DNA of 64,000 nucleotides from Phycisphaerae bacterium (GTDB taxonomy: Bacteria; Planctomycetota; Phycisphaerae; UBA1845; UTPLA1), in NCBI GenBank assembly GCA_019636475.1, contig JAHBXN010000015.1:1-64000 (forward strand), read 5' to 3'. The notes under the pieces are model-generated. The model did no database searches, was not told the DNA's origin, and saw only the letters and a program-made list of their open reading frames with translations. The position numbers were made by a program, and so were the translations under genes. Below, one piece after another: positions 1 through 9,627 of this stretch. Every line of letters begins with the position of its first letter. Within the stretch, counting starts at the first letter, position 1.

Positions 1-4
1 CGAC

Positions 5-22
5 GGGCGCCGCGAGGCGCCC
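5..22. repeat. short GC-rich hairpin
   Basis: Two perfect 7-base arms (GGGCGCC and GGCGCCC) surround a GCGA loop. No T-run follows, so this is not a clear intrinsic terminator. It may be a hairpin at the 3' end of a gene lying before the window. Confidence 0.4.
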
Positions 23-118
23 TCCTACCCGATTGTTCATCGCGGATGTCACGTTCCAGGGATTCACGATTGATCGATTTGCTTTGGCAAAATATCCGGG
101 CGGCGACCTGGGACCTCG

Positions 119-149
<31 letters not shown>

Positions 150-235
150 TGCGAACATGTGATTGTCCAATCTCTCCGAGTGTCCTCCCCAGCCCGATCT
201 TTGGCAGATGGCTCGGCCGCCTTTATCATGCCCTC

Positions 236-1072
236 ATGTCATTTGAACTCGGTTACAACACCAACGGCTTTGCGACGCATCGACTCGAAGATGCCATCAA
301 CGTGCTTTCAGAGCTTGGCTACGAATCGGTCGCCATCACCCTCGATTACCATGCTTTGAACCCCTATTCTCCCGACATAAATCAGCAGACCCAGGTCATC
401 AGGCAGTTGTTGCAATCGCGGAACATGTGCTGCGTCATCGAAACCGGGTCGCGCTTCCTGCTCGACCCCTTCCGTAAGCATTGGCCGACGCTGATCACTG
501 CCAATGAAGAGAATCGCAACCGGCGGCTGGATTTTCTTTACCGCGCGATCGAGATCGCCGCGGAGCTGGATGCCGAGGCGGTGAGTTTCTGGTCCGGTGC
601 GGCCGACCCTCTTTTGTCGGTTGAGGATTCATGGAACCTGCTCGTTGACGGATGTGACGCGTTGCTCGCCAGAGCGGTTCAGCAGGACGTGTATCTCGCG
701 TTTGAGCCGGAGCCCGGTATGTTCGTCGAGCGCATGGACCAGTTCGCCCGCCTCGCGGACGAGTTAAACCATCCGCGCTTCGGACTCACACTCGACGTAG
801 GACATCTGCACTGCCTCAGCGACGGACTGCCCGCCAACCGAATCAGGGAGTTCGCTAACAGGCTGTTTAACGTCCACATCGAGGATATGCGCGTCGGCCG
901 ACACGAACACCTGCCGTTCGGCGAAGGCGAAATTCTCTTTGAACCGATCTTCACGGCCCTTCGTGAAACAAATTACGTCGGCACCATCAATGTCGAGCTC
1001 AGCCGCCACAGCCATGACGCCGTTGAGACGGCTCGATCCGCATTTGAGTTTCTCTCCAGATTGAATCGTTAG
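236..1072 (+). CDS. sugar phosphate isomerase/epimerase-like TIM-barrel protein
   Basis: A 278-residue protein of the xylose-isomerase-like TIM-barrel superfamily (AP endonuclease 2 fold). Visible family signs are the N-terminal ELGYNTNGF strand, EPEPGMF near the middle, the LTLDVGHLHCL segment that carries a metal-ligand His/Asp, NVHIEDM and a late INVELSRHSHD with Glu and His. The fold normally isomerises or epimerises sugars using a divalent metal. The substrate cannot be read from sequence. The start at 236 has only a weak ribosome site. The next gene encodes an alkaline-phosphatase-like enzyme in the same direction. An isomerase next to a type I phosphodiesterase recalls eboE-eboF of Ebo clusters, but this protein is short for EboE and the other ebo genes are not visible. 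Confidence 0.75.
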   Translation: MSFELGYNTNGFATHRLEDAINVLSELGYESVAITLDYHALNPYSPDINQQTQVIRQLLQSRNMCCVIETGSRFLLDPFRKHWPTLITANEENRNRRLDFLYRAIEIAAELDAEAVSFWSGAADPLLSVEDSWNLLVDGCDALLARAVQQDVYLAFEPEPGMFVERMDQFARLADELNHPRFGLTLDVGHLHCLSDGLPANRIREFANRLFNVHIEDMRVGRHEHLPFGEGEILFEPIFTALRETNYVGTINVELSRHSHDAVETARSAFEFLSRLNR

Positions 1073-1161
1073 CGTGAATATCCCGCGTTATCCGTGGTCG
1101 ATCGCCGGTGCGGCGACCTCACCGGACTTACGCAACATCTGACTTACACCGGTTTTGCCCT

Positions 1162-2478
1162 ATGCCCACTCCATCGCTCATTCTCATCTCGATGCCTGGT
1201 CTGCGGCCGCGCGATCTCCAACACATGCCGCGACTCCGGCGAATGGCCGAAACCGGCGACTGCCGCGATTTTATTCCGTCTTTTCCGTGCGTGACTTCGC
1301 CCATTCAGGCAGCCATGGCAACGGGCAACCCCGCCTCATCGCACGGCATCATTGGCAACGGATTCTACCATCGCGAGAGGGACGCCGTTGAACTCTGGGT
1401 GGGCCGTAATGGGCTGGTTCAGGGCGGGCAAATCTGGGATGTTCTCGCGAGCAGAGGTGTCACTTCGGCGGCATGGCATCTCCAGAACATCAAGGACGCC
1501 GCGGCCACTTTCATCGTGACGCCGGAGCCCCGGCACCACGAGGACGGCCGCACCGAACTCTGGTGTTACTCCAAGCCCGATCATCTCTATGAGGACCTGC
1601 TGAGAGATCTCGGCCATTTCCCGCTGATGAATTACTGGGGACCGATGACGAGCATCAAATCATCGGAGTGGATCGTCAACGCGTCGCTCTGGTTAATTCA
1701 ACGCGAGCGGCCGCAATTCAATGCCATCTACTTTCCCCATCTGGACTACGCGGCACAAAAATTCGGACCCGACCATCCCGCGGCTGCGGCGGCATGCCGC
1801 GAGGCCGACGAGCAAATCGGCCGGCTCGTCGATGGCCTCTCGGCGATCGGCCTGTCTGACGCGGCCTTTCTCGTTGTCGGTGAGTATGCCATTACCGATG
1901 TGTCGCGTGTCATCTATCCGAACCGCCTGCTTCGGGACGCGGGCATGGTCAAGGTGAATTCCCGTCCGGATGGCGAATACCTGGTCACGAGCGAAAGCCT
2001 CGCCTTTGCAGTCGTCGATCACCAGTTCGCGCATGTGTATGTGAAGGACCCCACCGACATCGATGCGGCCGCTGGCATTTTTGAGGGCATGGACGGCATT
2101 GCCCAGGTGCTCGTCGGCGCGGAGCGCGCAACGGTCGGCGTCAATCATCCTCGTAGCGGCGAAGTGGTTTTGATCTGCGAGCCCGACACATGGCTTGCCT
2201 ATTACTGGTGGTTCGACTGCGATTTCGCCCCTCCTTTCGCCCGAACCGTCGATATCCACGCCAAACCCGGTTATGACCCGGTCGAATTGTTCATTGACAT
2301 GCCCGCCCGCCAGACTCCGCTCGATGCGACACGGGTCATGGGCAGCCACGGCGCGCCCGCCGAGTCGCCGGAACAGTTCGGAGCGATCGTCGCGTCCTTC
2401 GCAGCCATGCTGCCGCTGGAAGGTCCCGTGCGAGATACCGACATACGCAGTATGATTGATCAGGCATTTCTCGGTTAG
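1162..2478 (+). CDS. alkaline phosphatase family protein (type I phosphodiesterase/nucleotide pyrophosphatase)
   Basis: A 438-residue enzyme when started at ATG 1162; an in-frame start at 1108 adds 18 unconvincing residues. The N-terminus (LILISMPGLRP) is the first metal-binding strand of the superfamily, although the usual Asp is not obvious. The segment FPCVTSPIQAAMATGNPASSHGII matches the NPP pattern in which a Thr or Ser nucleophile precedes TG-x-P-x-x-HGI; it is quoted here only to show the motif around residues 45-68. Later segments YFPHLDYA and GEYAITDV supply likely His/Asp metal ligands. The family hydrolyses phosphodiesters or phosphomonoesters. It follows the TIM-barrel gene after about 90 bases, so the two are probably co-transcribed. 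The substrate is unknown. Confidence 0.75.
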   Translation: MPTPSLILISMPGLRPRDLQHMPRLRRMAETGDCRDFIPSFPCVTSPIQAAMATGNPASSHGIIGNGFYHRERDAVELWVGRNGLVQGGQIWDVLASRGVTSAAWHLQNIKDAAATFIVTPEPRHHEDGRTELWCYSKPDHLYEDLLRDLGHFPLMNYWGPMTSIKSSEWIVNASLWLIQRERPQFNAIYFPHLDYAAQKFGPDHPAAAAACREADEQIGRLVDGLSAIGLSDAAFLVVGEYAITDVSRVIYPNRLLRDAGMVKVNSRPDGEYLVTSESLAFAVVDHQFAHVYVKDPTDIDAAAGIFEGMDGIAQVLVGAERATVGVNHPRSGEVVLICEPDTWLAYYWWFDCDFAPPFARTVDIHAKPGYDPVELFIDMPARQTPLDATRVMGSHGAPAESPEQFGAIVASFAAMLPLEGPVRDTDIRSMIDQAFLG

Positions 2479-2621
2479 TTCGGCCGCGTGAACCTGAAAT
2501 AAATAGCGGTTTCCTCATCCATCCGCTCGCGGACTGGAGTCTTTCATTGGTGCAAGGACGAACTCCGCCTACAATATCTTCTGTGCGCGACATTGCAGGC
2601 CCGCTGGATGCGGAGGTTTGA

Positions 2622-3347
2622 ATGAACGGAACGGACATCGAAGTACGCGATCTAAAGAAGGTTTACTACAAGGATCGCATGGAAATTCCGGTCTTGGATG
2701 GACTTAACCTGACGATCGGCGCCGGCGAGTTCGTGGCGCTGATGGGTCCGAGCGGTTCCGGCAAATCAACACTCCTGCATCTGGTCGGCGGGTTGGATAC
2801 CGTCACCGGCGGGAGTGTCCGCGTCGGTGCATCGCACCTGGAGAACATGAGCGAACGTGAAAGAACCGCTTGGCGCAGCCGGCACATCGGATTCATCTTT
2901 CAGATGTATCACCTGGTCCCCGTTCTGACGGCCGCGCAGAATGTCGAATTACCGCTGCTGCTTTTCAAGATGCCGTCGCACGAACGCAAGGAGCGTGTAG
3001 CCACCGCGCTCTCGATTGTCGGCTTGGGCGACCGTATGGATCACCGGCCGAACCAGCTTTCCGGTGGTCAGGAGCAGCGCGTCGCAATCGCGCGGGCGAT
3101 CGTGACGGACCCCGATGCCATACTGGCGGATGAGCCCACCGGCGATCTGGATGCCAAAACATCGGAAGAGATTCTCGAACTTCTGAACCTCCTGAACATT
3201 GAGTTCAACAAGACGATTCTGATGGTCACGCACGACCCGCGTGCTGCCGGGCATGCAAGCCGGACCGTCCATCTGGAAAAAGGCGTTTTGGAGCGCGAAG
3301 AGTTTAACACCAATCGCCCGCATATCCGTTCAACGACTGCGGTCTAG
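2622..3347 (+). CDS. ABC exporter ATP-binding protein (MacB/LolD type)
   Basis: A 241-residue ATPase with Walker A GPSGSGKST at residues 42-50, a Q-loop (FIFQMYHLVP), the signature LSGGQEQR, Walker B ILADEP followed by TGDLD, and the H-loop VTHD. The TGDLD D-loop and length are typical of the LolD/MacB/FtsE group that drives FtsX-type permeases. It heads a same-strand run of one ATPase, four FtsX-like permeases and an HlyD-type adaptor with short gaps, so it very probably powers all of them as a mechanotransmission-type transporter in the inner membrane. The cargo could be lipoprotein, lipid, peptide or small molecule; nothing in the sequence decides. Confidence 0.93.
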   Translation: MNGTDIEVRDLKKVYYKDRMEIPVLDGLNLTIGAGEFVALMGPSGSGKSTLLHLVGGLDTVTGGSVRVGASHLENMSERERTAWRSRHIGFIFQMYHLVPVLTAAQNVELPLLLFKMPSHERKERVATALSIVGLGDRMDHRPNQLSGGQEQRVAIARAIVTDPDAILADEPTGDLDAKTSEEILELLNLLNIEFNKTILMVTHDPRAAGHASRTVHLEKGVLEREEFNTNRPHIRSTTAV

Positions 3348-3419
3348 TCTTTTTCCGAACCAGCATGACACAAGCACAGGCAATCCGCCGACCTTGGGCA
3401 ATTCGCCGGGACTGAAGGC

Positions 3420-4589
3420 ATGACTCTGACATACGTCCTGATGCAGAATCTACGCCGCAATCCGTTGCGAATCGGATTGACTGCCGTCGCGTTCGCCCTG
3501 CCGATGGCGATATTTGTCGCAGCCATCTCTCTTGTCGTGGCGATGGCGCAGGCCGCGGCCAGCATGGAGAAAGAGCTGCGTCTTGGCGTCCATCACAAGA
3601 CCTCGCTTGTGAATGCTTTGCCGGAGGGCATGCGACGAAAAATCGAGGCGCTCGATCCTGACCGCCGACGATTGACCGCCGTCTGTGGCATGCGATGGTT
3701 CGGCGGCCGTGTGCCGAATACTCAGAACACGTTGACGAGTCTTGCGGCCGACGCGGACACCTTTCCGATCGTCTATTCAGACACGCACATGCAGCCCGCT
3801 GAAATTGACGAATGGAATCGAAACCGTCAGGCATGTGTGGTGGGCATGAGTCCCGCCGAGCAGTACGGCTGGAAAGTGGGAGATCGAATCACGCTTGAAA
3901 GCACGATACCACCCTACACGCAGCTTGAATTCAAAATTGTGAAGGTGCTTCAGAACAAGGAACGTGCCAATTTCTTTTGGTTCCGCCGCGATTTTCTGGT
4001 CGAATCCTGGAAGGCGCTCAACTACGACGATCCCCGGTGCAATATCTTCTGGGTCAAATGCAAATCGGCAGACGACATGCACTCCCTTCAAAAGGAGATC
4101 GATGCCCTCTTTGCCAACACGCCCGATGAAACCAAAAGCGAAGACGAAAACACCTTCGGCGCGAACTTTATCCAGGCCGCCGGAAACATCCCCGGACTCA
4201 TGCAGGTCATGTCCATTGTCGTGGTCGTCGTCATTGCGATGGTTGCCGGCAATACGATGATGATGAGCTTCCGCGAGCGAACACGGGAGTTGGCCGTCTT
4301 CAAGGCGATCGGATTCCAATCCGGCCGGGTGTTCCGAATTGTGCTGGCCGAGAGCGTATTGCTCGCAGTCGGCGGCTCGCTGGTCGGAATTCTGCCCGTG
4401 ACGCTCTATTTACTCTGGTATCCGATCAAGTTGCGGCAGGCTGGACCTGTCGGAATTCTGGAAGTGTCCTGGATCGCGGTGATCGGCTCGATGGTGATCG
4501 CCCTGCTTGTCGGCCTGCTTGCGGGCTTCTGGCCCGCCTTTCAGGCACTACGGCTTCGAACAACGGATGCCCTGCGCCGCGTTGCATGA
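3420..4589 (+). CDS. FtsX-like ABC permease, copy A
   Basis: A 389-residue permease with the MacB/FtsX layout: one N-terminal membrane helix (about residues 18-45), a periplasmic domain of roughly 220 residues, then three helices near residues 262-282, 315-340 and 350-380. The conserved ERTRELAVFKAIGF stretch after the second helix is the coupling-helix region of FtsX permeases. It is clearly homologous to the permease at 5863: both carry RNPLR at the start, then LPEG, KIE-LDP and GW-VGDRI in the same order. It is therefore one member of a duplicated pair. Confidence 0.9.
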   Translation: MTLTYVLMQNLRRNPLRIGLTAVAFALPMAIFVAAISLVVAMAQAAASMEKELRLGVHHKTSLVNALPEGMRRKIEALDPDRRRLTAVCGMRWFGGRVPNTQNTLTSLAADADTFPIVYSDTHMQPAEIDEWNRNRQACVVGMSPAEQYGWKVGDRITLESTIPPYTQLEFKIVKVLQNKERANFFWFRRDFLVESWKALNYDDPRCNIFWVKCKSADDMHSLQKEIDALFANTPDETKSEDENTFGANFIQAAGNIPGLMQVMSIVVVVVIAMVAGNTMMMSFRERTRELAVFKAIGFQSGRVFRIVLAESVLLAVGGSLVGILPVTLYLLWYPIKLRQAGPVGILEVSWIAVIGSMVIALLVGLLAGFWPAFQALRLRTTDALRRVA

Positions 4590-4625
4590 TCCCGGGGCGA
4601 GCCCAGAGCGTGAAGGAAATTACGA

Positions 4626-5810
4626 ATGGCCCTGCCGGTCAATTACCATTGGAGAAACCTGTTTGTCCGAAAGGCGACGACCGTTCTCACCATCCTGGTC
4701 ATCGCGGCGGTCGTCGGCGTCTTCACATGGATGCTCGGATTCCGATCCGCCGTGCAAGGCTCGCTCGATGTCGCTGGTGACCCGCAAAAAATCATCGTCC
4801 TGAAGAAGGGCGCGACGGCAGAGAGCAACAGCGCCATCACGATCGAGGATTTCAACAAACTGACGCAACTCTCCGCTGCCGAACGTCAATCCGCGACGGG
4901 CCAGGTCCTTCTCAGCCCGGAGATGATCGTTCAGGTGAACCTGCCTCGACTGCGCGACGGCGGCGCGACATTTGCCAACGTCGCCGTACGCGGCGTGACG
5001 GAAGATGCCTTCGCGGTCCATCCCAATGTTCGGCCATTGGGACCGCGATTCTCCACCGCCGAGCGCGAGGTTATCGTCGGACTGGCGGCGTCCAGGCTTT
5101 TTGGAGGTCTGAAGATTGGTGACGTCGTCAACCTCGGTTACGGCGGCGATCGCGGTTACAAAGTCGTCGGATATTTCTCGGCCGACGGCGGACCGATGGA
5201 GAGCGAGATCTGGGGATACCTGCCTTCTCTGATGAATGCCTACAATCGTACGATGTACTCGTCAGTGTCCCTGCGGCTCGCGACAGGCGCCGATGCAGAT
5301 TCCGTAATCGCGACGATTGACGGTCCGTCGATTCAACTGGCGGGCAAGACCGAAAAGGACTACTGGGCGGAACAGACGACGCTCATGCAGTTTTACCTGT
5401 CGGTTGTCGGGGCGCTGGTAGGCGTCATGTCCATGGCAGCCGTCTTTGCCATCGCAAACACGATGTACTCCGTCGTGGCCGGTCGCACGCGGGAAATCGC
5501 GATGCTTCGAACGATCGGTTTCGCAGGACGACAGATTTTGACCGGCCTTGTCCTGGAATCCGTCATGATTGCAATCCTGGGCGGCGTGCTCGGCTGCCTC
5601 GGGTGTGCCGCCTGGCTGCAATTTGCCGGTAATACGAAGGATATGTTCGGAGCGACCACCTTCTCCTCGCTCGCATTTGAAATACATCTCACGCCGCTCA
5701 TCGCGATCGGCGCAATGACGATGGTCACCGTCCTGGGCGTTCTCGGGGCGTTAATGCCCGGTTTACGAGCCGCCCGAATTGAGGTTCTTACCGCACTCCG
5801 AGAAGTTTGA
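4626..5810 (+). CDS. FtsX-like ABC permease, copy B
   Basis: A 394-residue FtsX/MacB-type permease that begins LPVNYHWRNLFVRK. It has an N-terminal helix, a periplasmic domain, and three C-terminal helices with the coupling motif AGRTREIAMLRTIGF. It differs in sequence from the preceding permease but closely matches the one at 7039, which starts LPVTYNWRNLFVRK and shares LKxGATAES, VAVRGV and AGGxxESEIW. A and B are probably the two halves of a heterodimeric permease, as LolC and LolE are. The gap from permease A is 36 bases. Confidence 0.9.
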   Translation: MALPVNYHWRNLFVRKATTVLTILVIAAVVGVFTWMLGFRSAVQGSLDVAGDPQKIIVLKKGATAESNSAITIEDFNKLTQLSAAERQSATGQVLLSPEMIVQVNLPRLRDGGATFANVAVRGVTEDAFAVHPNVRPLGPRFSTAEREVIVGLAASRLFGGLKIGDVVNLGYGGDRGYKVVGYFSADGGPMESEIWGYLPSLMNAYNRTMYSSVSLRLATGADADSVIATIDGPSIQLAGKTEKDYWAEQTTLMQFYLSVVGALVGVMSMAAVFAIANTMYSVVAGRTREIAMLRTIGFAGRQILTGLVLESVMIAILGGVLGCLGCAAWLQFAGNTKDMFGATTFSSLAFEIHLTPLIAIGAMTMVTVLGVLGALMPGLRAARIEVLTALREV

Positions 5811-5862
5811 TTCCTTCAGTGGCAAGTGCCCGCTTCGGCACCCAAAATCCCATAGAGTGACA

Positions 5863-7035
5863 GTGAATCTTCGAATCATCTACCTCTATCGCAATCTTGC
5901 CCGAAACCCCCTTCGGACGGTTTTGACCTGCTTTGCGGTCGCACTCCCCATCGTCATCTACGTCATGTCGATGTCGGTTGTGGATGGAATCGGCCGTTTC
6001 CTTGACAACTCCACCCGGCAGCTTCGGCTGGCGGTCACTCAGAAAACCTCAATTGTGAATCCTCTGCCGGAGGGCTATCGAGCCAAGATCGAATCGCTCG
6101 ATCCATCGAAGACGCGCATCACAGCGGCTTGCGGCCTGAGATACATTGGCGGTCAACGAAAAAACGATCCGACGCCGCTTTCGACGCTCGCCGTCGATCA
6201 TGACGCGTTCGTCGCCGCTTTTCCCGAGCACAATCTGACACCCGAGGAAATCGAAGCATGGTACAAGGACAAACAGGCCATCATGATCGGGCGCGGAACG
6301 GCTGGCGACATGGGTTGGAAGGTCGGAGACCGCATTGTCATGCTGCCGTCGATTCCGCCATATCGCGAAATCGAGTTCAACGTCGTTTCGACGCTTCAAA
6401 ATGCGACGGACATCGTAACCAACTGGTGTCGTCGAGATTACTTCGAGGAAATAGCCAAGCAGGAGGGCGCGTTTCCTGGACAGGTCACCTTCTTTTTCGT
6501 GAAGTGTGCAACGCAGGCCGATCTGGACTTCTATCGTCAGGAAATCGACCGCCTGTTCGCCGGGTCGCCGGACGAAACCAAGACCCAGGACGAAAAAACC
6601 TTCATGAACGAGTTCATCACTCAGCAGTTCGATTTACCGACCAACCTTTCTCTGCTGTCCGCGCTGACGGTGTTTGTCGCGGTCATGGCGGCAGCGAACA
6701 CCATGAGCATGAACTTCCGCGACCGCATCAATGAGATGGCAACGTTGAAATCGCTGGGCTTCGGTGGCGGATTTGCATTTGCCTTGATCCAGACCGAGAG
6801 CCTGTTGCTCTGCGGGCTGGGCGGCCTGATCGGTACAGCCGGCCCTTTCCTGGCTTTTCGTTATACCGCGCTGAAAAACTGGTCTGTGCCCCTGATTCAA
6901 TCACTTGAAGTCCGCAATTCCACCTGCATGAAGGGAATGGCGATTGCGCTGATCATCGGCGTCGTTGCCGCGATGTGGCCGGGCTGGCTCGCATTTCGAA
7001 TGAAGGTGGTGTCGTCACTTCGCGATCTGGGATGA
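5863..7035 (+). CDS. FtsX-like ABC permease, copy A'
   Basis: A permease of 390 residues when started at GTG 5863. An in-frame ATG at 5779 lies inside the preceding gene and would add a polar tail, so the GTG is preferred. It has the FtsX layout with four membrane segments and the coupling motif RDRINEMATLKSLGF. It is the paralogue of the gene at 3420, sharing RNPLR, KTSIVNPLPEG, GWKVGDRI and the segment before the second helix (SPDETKTQDEKTF here, TPDETKSEDENTF there). It sits 52 bases after permease B and 3 bases before permease B'. Confidence 0.88.
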   Translation: MNLRIIYLYRNLARNPLRTVLTCFAVALPIVIYVMSMSVVDGIGRFLDNSTRQLRLAVTQKTSIVNPLPEGYRAKIESLDPSKTRITAACGLRYIGGQRKNDPTPLSTLAVDHDAFVAAFPEHNLTPEEIEAWYKDKQAIMIGRGTAGDMGWKVGDRIVMLPSIPPYREIEFNVVSTLQNATDIVTNWCRRDYFEEIAKQEGAFPGQVTFFFVKCATQADLDFYRQEIDRLFAGSPDETKTQDEKTFMNEFITQQFDLPTNLSLLSALTVFVAVMAAANTMSMNFRDRINEMATLKSLGFGGGFAFALIQTESLLLCGLGGLIGTAGPFLAFRYTALKNWSVPLIQSLEVRNSTCMKGMAIALIIGVVAAMWPGWLAFRMKVVSSLRDLG

Positions 7036-7038
7036 CCC

Positions 7039-8208
7039 ATGGTCCTGCCTGTCACATACAACTGGCGGAATCTCTTCGTGCGAAAGCTGAGCACCTTGCT
7101 CACGTTTGCCGTCGTCACCATCGTCGTCGGCGTCCTTGCAATCCTTCTTTCATTTGCCGAAGGCATCAAGGCTTCCCTGCGGGCCAGCGGTTCGAGCCGG
7201 AACATCCTGGTGTTGAAGACCGGCGCGACGGCCGAAAGCACGAGCATGATCAGTCCGGACGAGTCGAGCAGGCTTCTCCAGGTTCCGGGCATCGCCCGCG
7301 ATCAGAGCGGCGCGCCGTTGATCAGCCGAGAGTTGTGCGTGCAGACTTCCATTCCGCGCCGCAACAGCGGGAACATGGCCAATGTGGCGGTACGCGGTGT
7401 CGAGCCGATCGCAAAACAGGTGCACGAGGAAATCCGGCTGACCCGGGGTCGGTGGTTTAATGAGAGCTCCCCGGAAATCATCGTCGGCAAAGCTGCGGCA
7501 GATCGATATGCCAACCTGGAAATAGGGGGAACGATCGAGCTCGGCCGAACATCGAGCACCAACTACACGATCGTCGGAATCTTCGAAGCCGCTGGCGGAG
7601 CGCTCGAAAGCGAGATTTGGGCGTCGCGAACCATGCTCGCTAACGCGTATGGGCGCTCATTTGTTTCGAGCGTTCTGCTGCACATGCAGGACGGCGCCGA
7701 CATCCAGGCAGCAATTGATTACATCCGAGGACCCGCCGTTCGGCTCACGTCCAAAACTGAAACCGACTACTATGGCGACCTCTCCTCCAAATCGCTGGAA
7801 ATCGTGACGCTGACGACCATCCTGATCACTCTGATGGCCGCAGGCGCAGTATTTGCCGTCGCAAACACGATGTACGCCGCGGTCGACGGCCGCCGCCGTG
7901 AAATTGCCATGCTTCGCACCATCGGCTTTACAAAGGCCGCAATACTCACCTCATTTGTCATCGAATCGCTGATGATTTGTCTCGTGGCATGCACATTTGG
8001 ACTGCTCGCGGCTTCATTTATCAGCGGATCACGTCAGGATTTCTTATCGGACACCACCTGGACGGTCCTTGCCTATGAACTCCGGATCACGCCGACGATT
8101 GTCGTGTCCGCCTTATCTGTATCGATGCTCGTTGGAATCATCGGAGCCATCGCTCCGGCCGCGAAGGCGTCCAGAATCAGCATACTCGAGGCCCTGCGTA
8201 AAGCCTGA
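7039..8208 (+). CDS. FtsX-like ABC permease, copy B'
   Basis: A 389-residue FtsX-type permease with an N-terminal helix, a large extracytoplasmic domain and three C-terminal helices; the coupling motif is GRRREIAMLRTIGF. It is the close paralogue of the gene at 4626. Only 3 bases separate its start from the end of A', which suggests translational coupling and paired assembly. The order A-B-A'-B' is best explained by tandem duplication of a two-gene unit, while the ATPase and adaptor remain single. Confidence 0.9.
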   Translation: MVLPVTYNWRNLFVRKLSTLLTFAVVTIVVGVLAILLSFAEGIKASLRASGSSRNILVLKTGATAESTSMISPDESSRLLQVPGIARDQSGAPLISRELCVQTSIPRRNSGNMANVAVRGVEPIAKQVHEEIRLTRGRWFNESSPEIIVGKAAADRYANLEIGGTIELGRTSSTNYTIVGIFEAAGGALESEIWASRTMLANAYGRSFVSSVLLHMQDGADIQAAIDYIRGPAVRLTSKTETDYYGDLSSKSLEIVTLTTILITLMAAGAVFAVANTMYAAVDGRRREIAMLRTIGFTKAAILTSFVIESLMICLVACTFGLLAASFISGSRQDFLSDTTWTVLAYELRITPTIVVSALSVSMLVGIIGAIAPAAKASRISILEALRKA

Positions 8209-8234
8209 TTTCCCGCTACAATCGTAACAGACCT

Positions 8235-9476
8235 ATGTCGACTCAACCGGATATCCGCGCGCAGATTCGATCGCTCACCATCCCCAAGGAGCAACGACCT
8301 GCCGCGGGCAAACCCGAGCAGGCAGCGAAGACTCGATCATTCACCTGGCTCTACGTCATGCTTGCGGTCGCGGCTGCGGCTTTCGTGGTCTACCGCTATG
8401 TTCCGGTCGAGTTTGCGTCTTCGATCTTCTCCGGGTCTTCGACAGCCGCGTCTCCCGTTACATTCGTGACTGTCACAGAACGAGCGGCGGACGAGCCGAT
8501 ACCCGTCCACACTGCGTCGGGAAAAATCGTGTCCGACCGCAAGGTCAGCGTGACGACGAAGGTCTCCGGACAGATCACTGAACTTCTGTTCGAACAGGGC
8601 GACAAAATCGTCAAAGGGCAGGTGCTTGCTCGGATTGAGCGCGTGCTGCCGAAGGCCCGCCGCGATGAGGCGGCTGCAGCGCTGCAAAAATCGATGGCTG
8701 CTCTCGAGTTTCAGAAAGTCAACTTCGAGCGAGTGAAGAAGCTTCACGACAGCGAAAACGCGCCGGACATCGAGTTCGCCGAGGCTGTTCGCGCTCTCGA
8801 CGAAGCCCAGGCACAGGTTAAACAGGACCAGGCGACTCTGGAATATGCCGAAAAAGTTTTGCGGGATTGCGAAGTCGTTGCCCCGATCAGCGGCGTGATT
8901 CTTGAGAGGAATGTCGAAGTCGGTGATTTCGTGGCGGCCGAGGGCGGCATCGGGGCGAACGCCAACGCGCAGTTCGGCACGATCGCGGATATGTCCGTTC
9001 TCCGGGTCGAAGTCGATATCAGCGAACTCGACATCTCGCGGATCAGCCGAAACATGCGATGCCGCATCACACCGGACGCCTACAAGAATCGCCGCTTCGA
9101 CGGCTATGTTATGTGGATCGATCCGGGCGCGAATTACTCCAAGGCGACGGTTCAGGTCAAGGTGCGAATTGAGAATCCCGACGATTCGCTGCGTGTCGAA
9201 GGCGTGGCACAGGTTGTGTTTTACTCTGATGAAACAAACTCCGGCGGCAGCGGCACGGGAAGAATCTGGATTCCGTCCACAGCCTGCGCGAGTTCCAATG
9301 ACGGCAAATCCGGACGCGTCTTTGTCTTGATCGATGGACATCTGAAAGCCACGGCCGTGACACTCGGCGCATCGGCCCCAGGCCAGGTCGAGATCCTGAG
9401 CGGATTGGCGGCCGGGCAAAACATCGCGGCCTCAGACGTCGAGAAACTCAGCGACGGGCAGCGAATCAAAAATTAG
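8235..9476 (+). CDS. HlyD/MacA-type periplasmic adaptor subunit
   Basis: A 413-residue membrane fusion protein. One membrane helix near residues 37-53 anchors a periplasmic body. The order is typical: a biotinyl-lipoyl half (KVSGQITELLFEQGDKIVKG), a coiled-coil hairpin of about 85 residues rich in Ala, Glu and Lys, the second lipoyl half (APISGVILERNVEVGDFV), then beta-barrel and membrane-proximal domains. Such adaptors bridge an inner-membrane ABC permease to an outer-membrane channel. Its position directly after the four permeases (26-base gap) makes it their partner. No TolC-like gene is present in the window. Confidence 0.9.
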   Translation: MSTQPDIRAQIRSLTIPKEQRPAAGKPEQAAKTRSFTWLYVMLAVAAAAFVVYRYVPVEFASSIFSGSSTAASPVTFVTVTERAADEPIPVHTASGKIVSDRKVSVTTKVSGQITELLFEQGDKIVKGQVLARIERVLPKARRDEAAAALQKSMAALEFQKVNFERVKKLHDSENAPDIEFAEAVRALDEAQAQVKQDQATLEYAEKVLRDCEVVAPISGVILERNVEVGDFVAAEGGIGANANAQFGTIADMSVLRVEVDISELDISRISRNMRCRITPDAYKNRRFDGYVMWIDPGANYSKATVQVKVRIENPDDSLRVEGVAQVVFYSDETNSGGSGTGRIWIPSTACASSNDGKSGRVFVLIDGHLKATAVTLGASAPGQVEILSGLAAGQNIAASDVEKLSDGQRIKN

Positions 9477-9627
9477 CCCGGCTTACCCCCGCCGCCGGCA
9501 TCCAGCGAGTTGAAAACCACCGGGTCGCCGACTGTCACGGGCGGTCCGCGGAAAAACATCAAAGCACGAGGAAAGTCGAAGTGCCCGGGAGCGCACACTC
9601 CGCGCATTAACCCTGTGGAAAATGAAA

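Noticed and set aside
8337-9419. 360-codon minus-strand open frame
   Set aside because: Antisense to the HlyD-type adaptor gene and without any recognisable domain.
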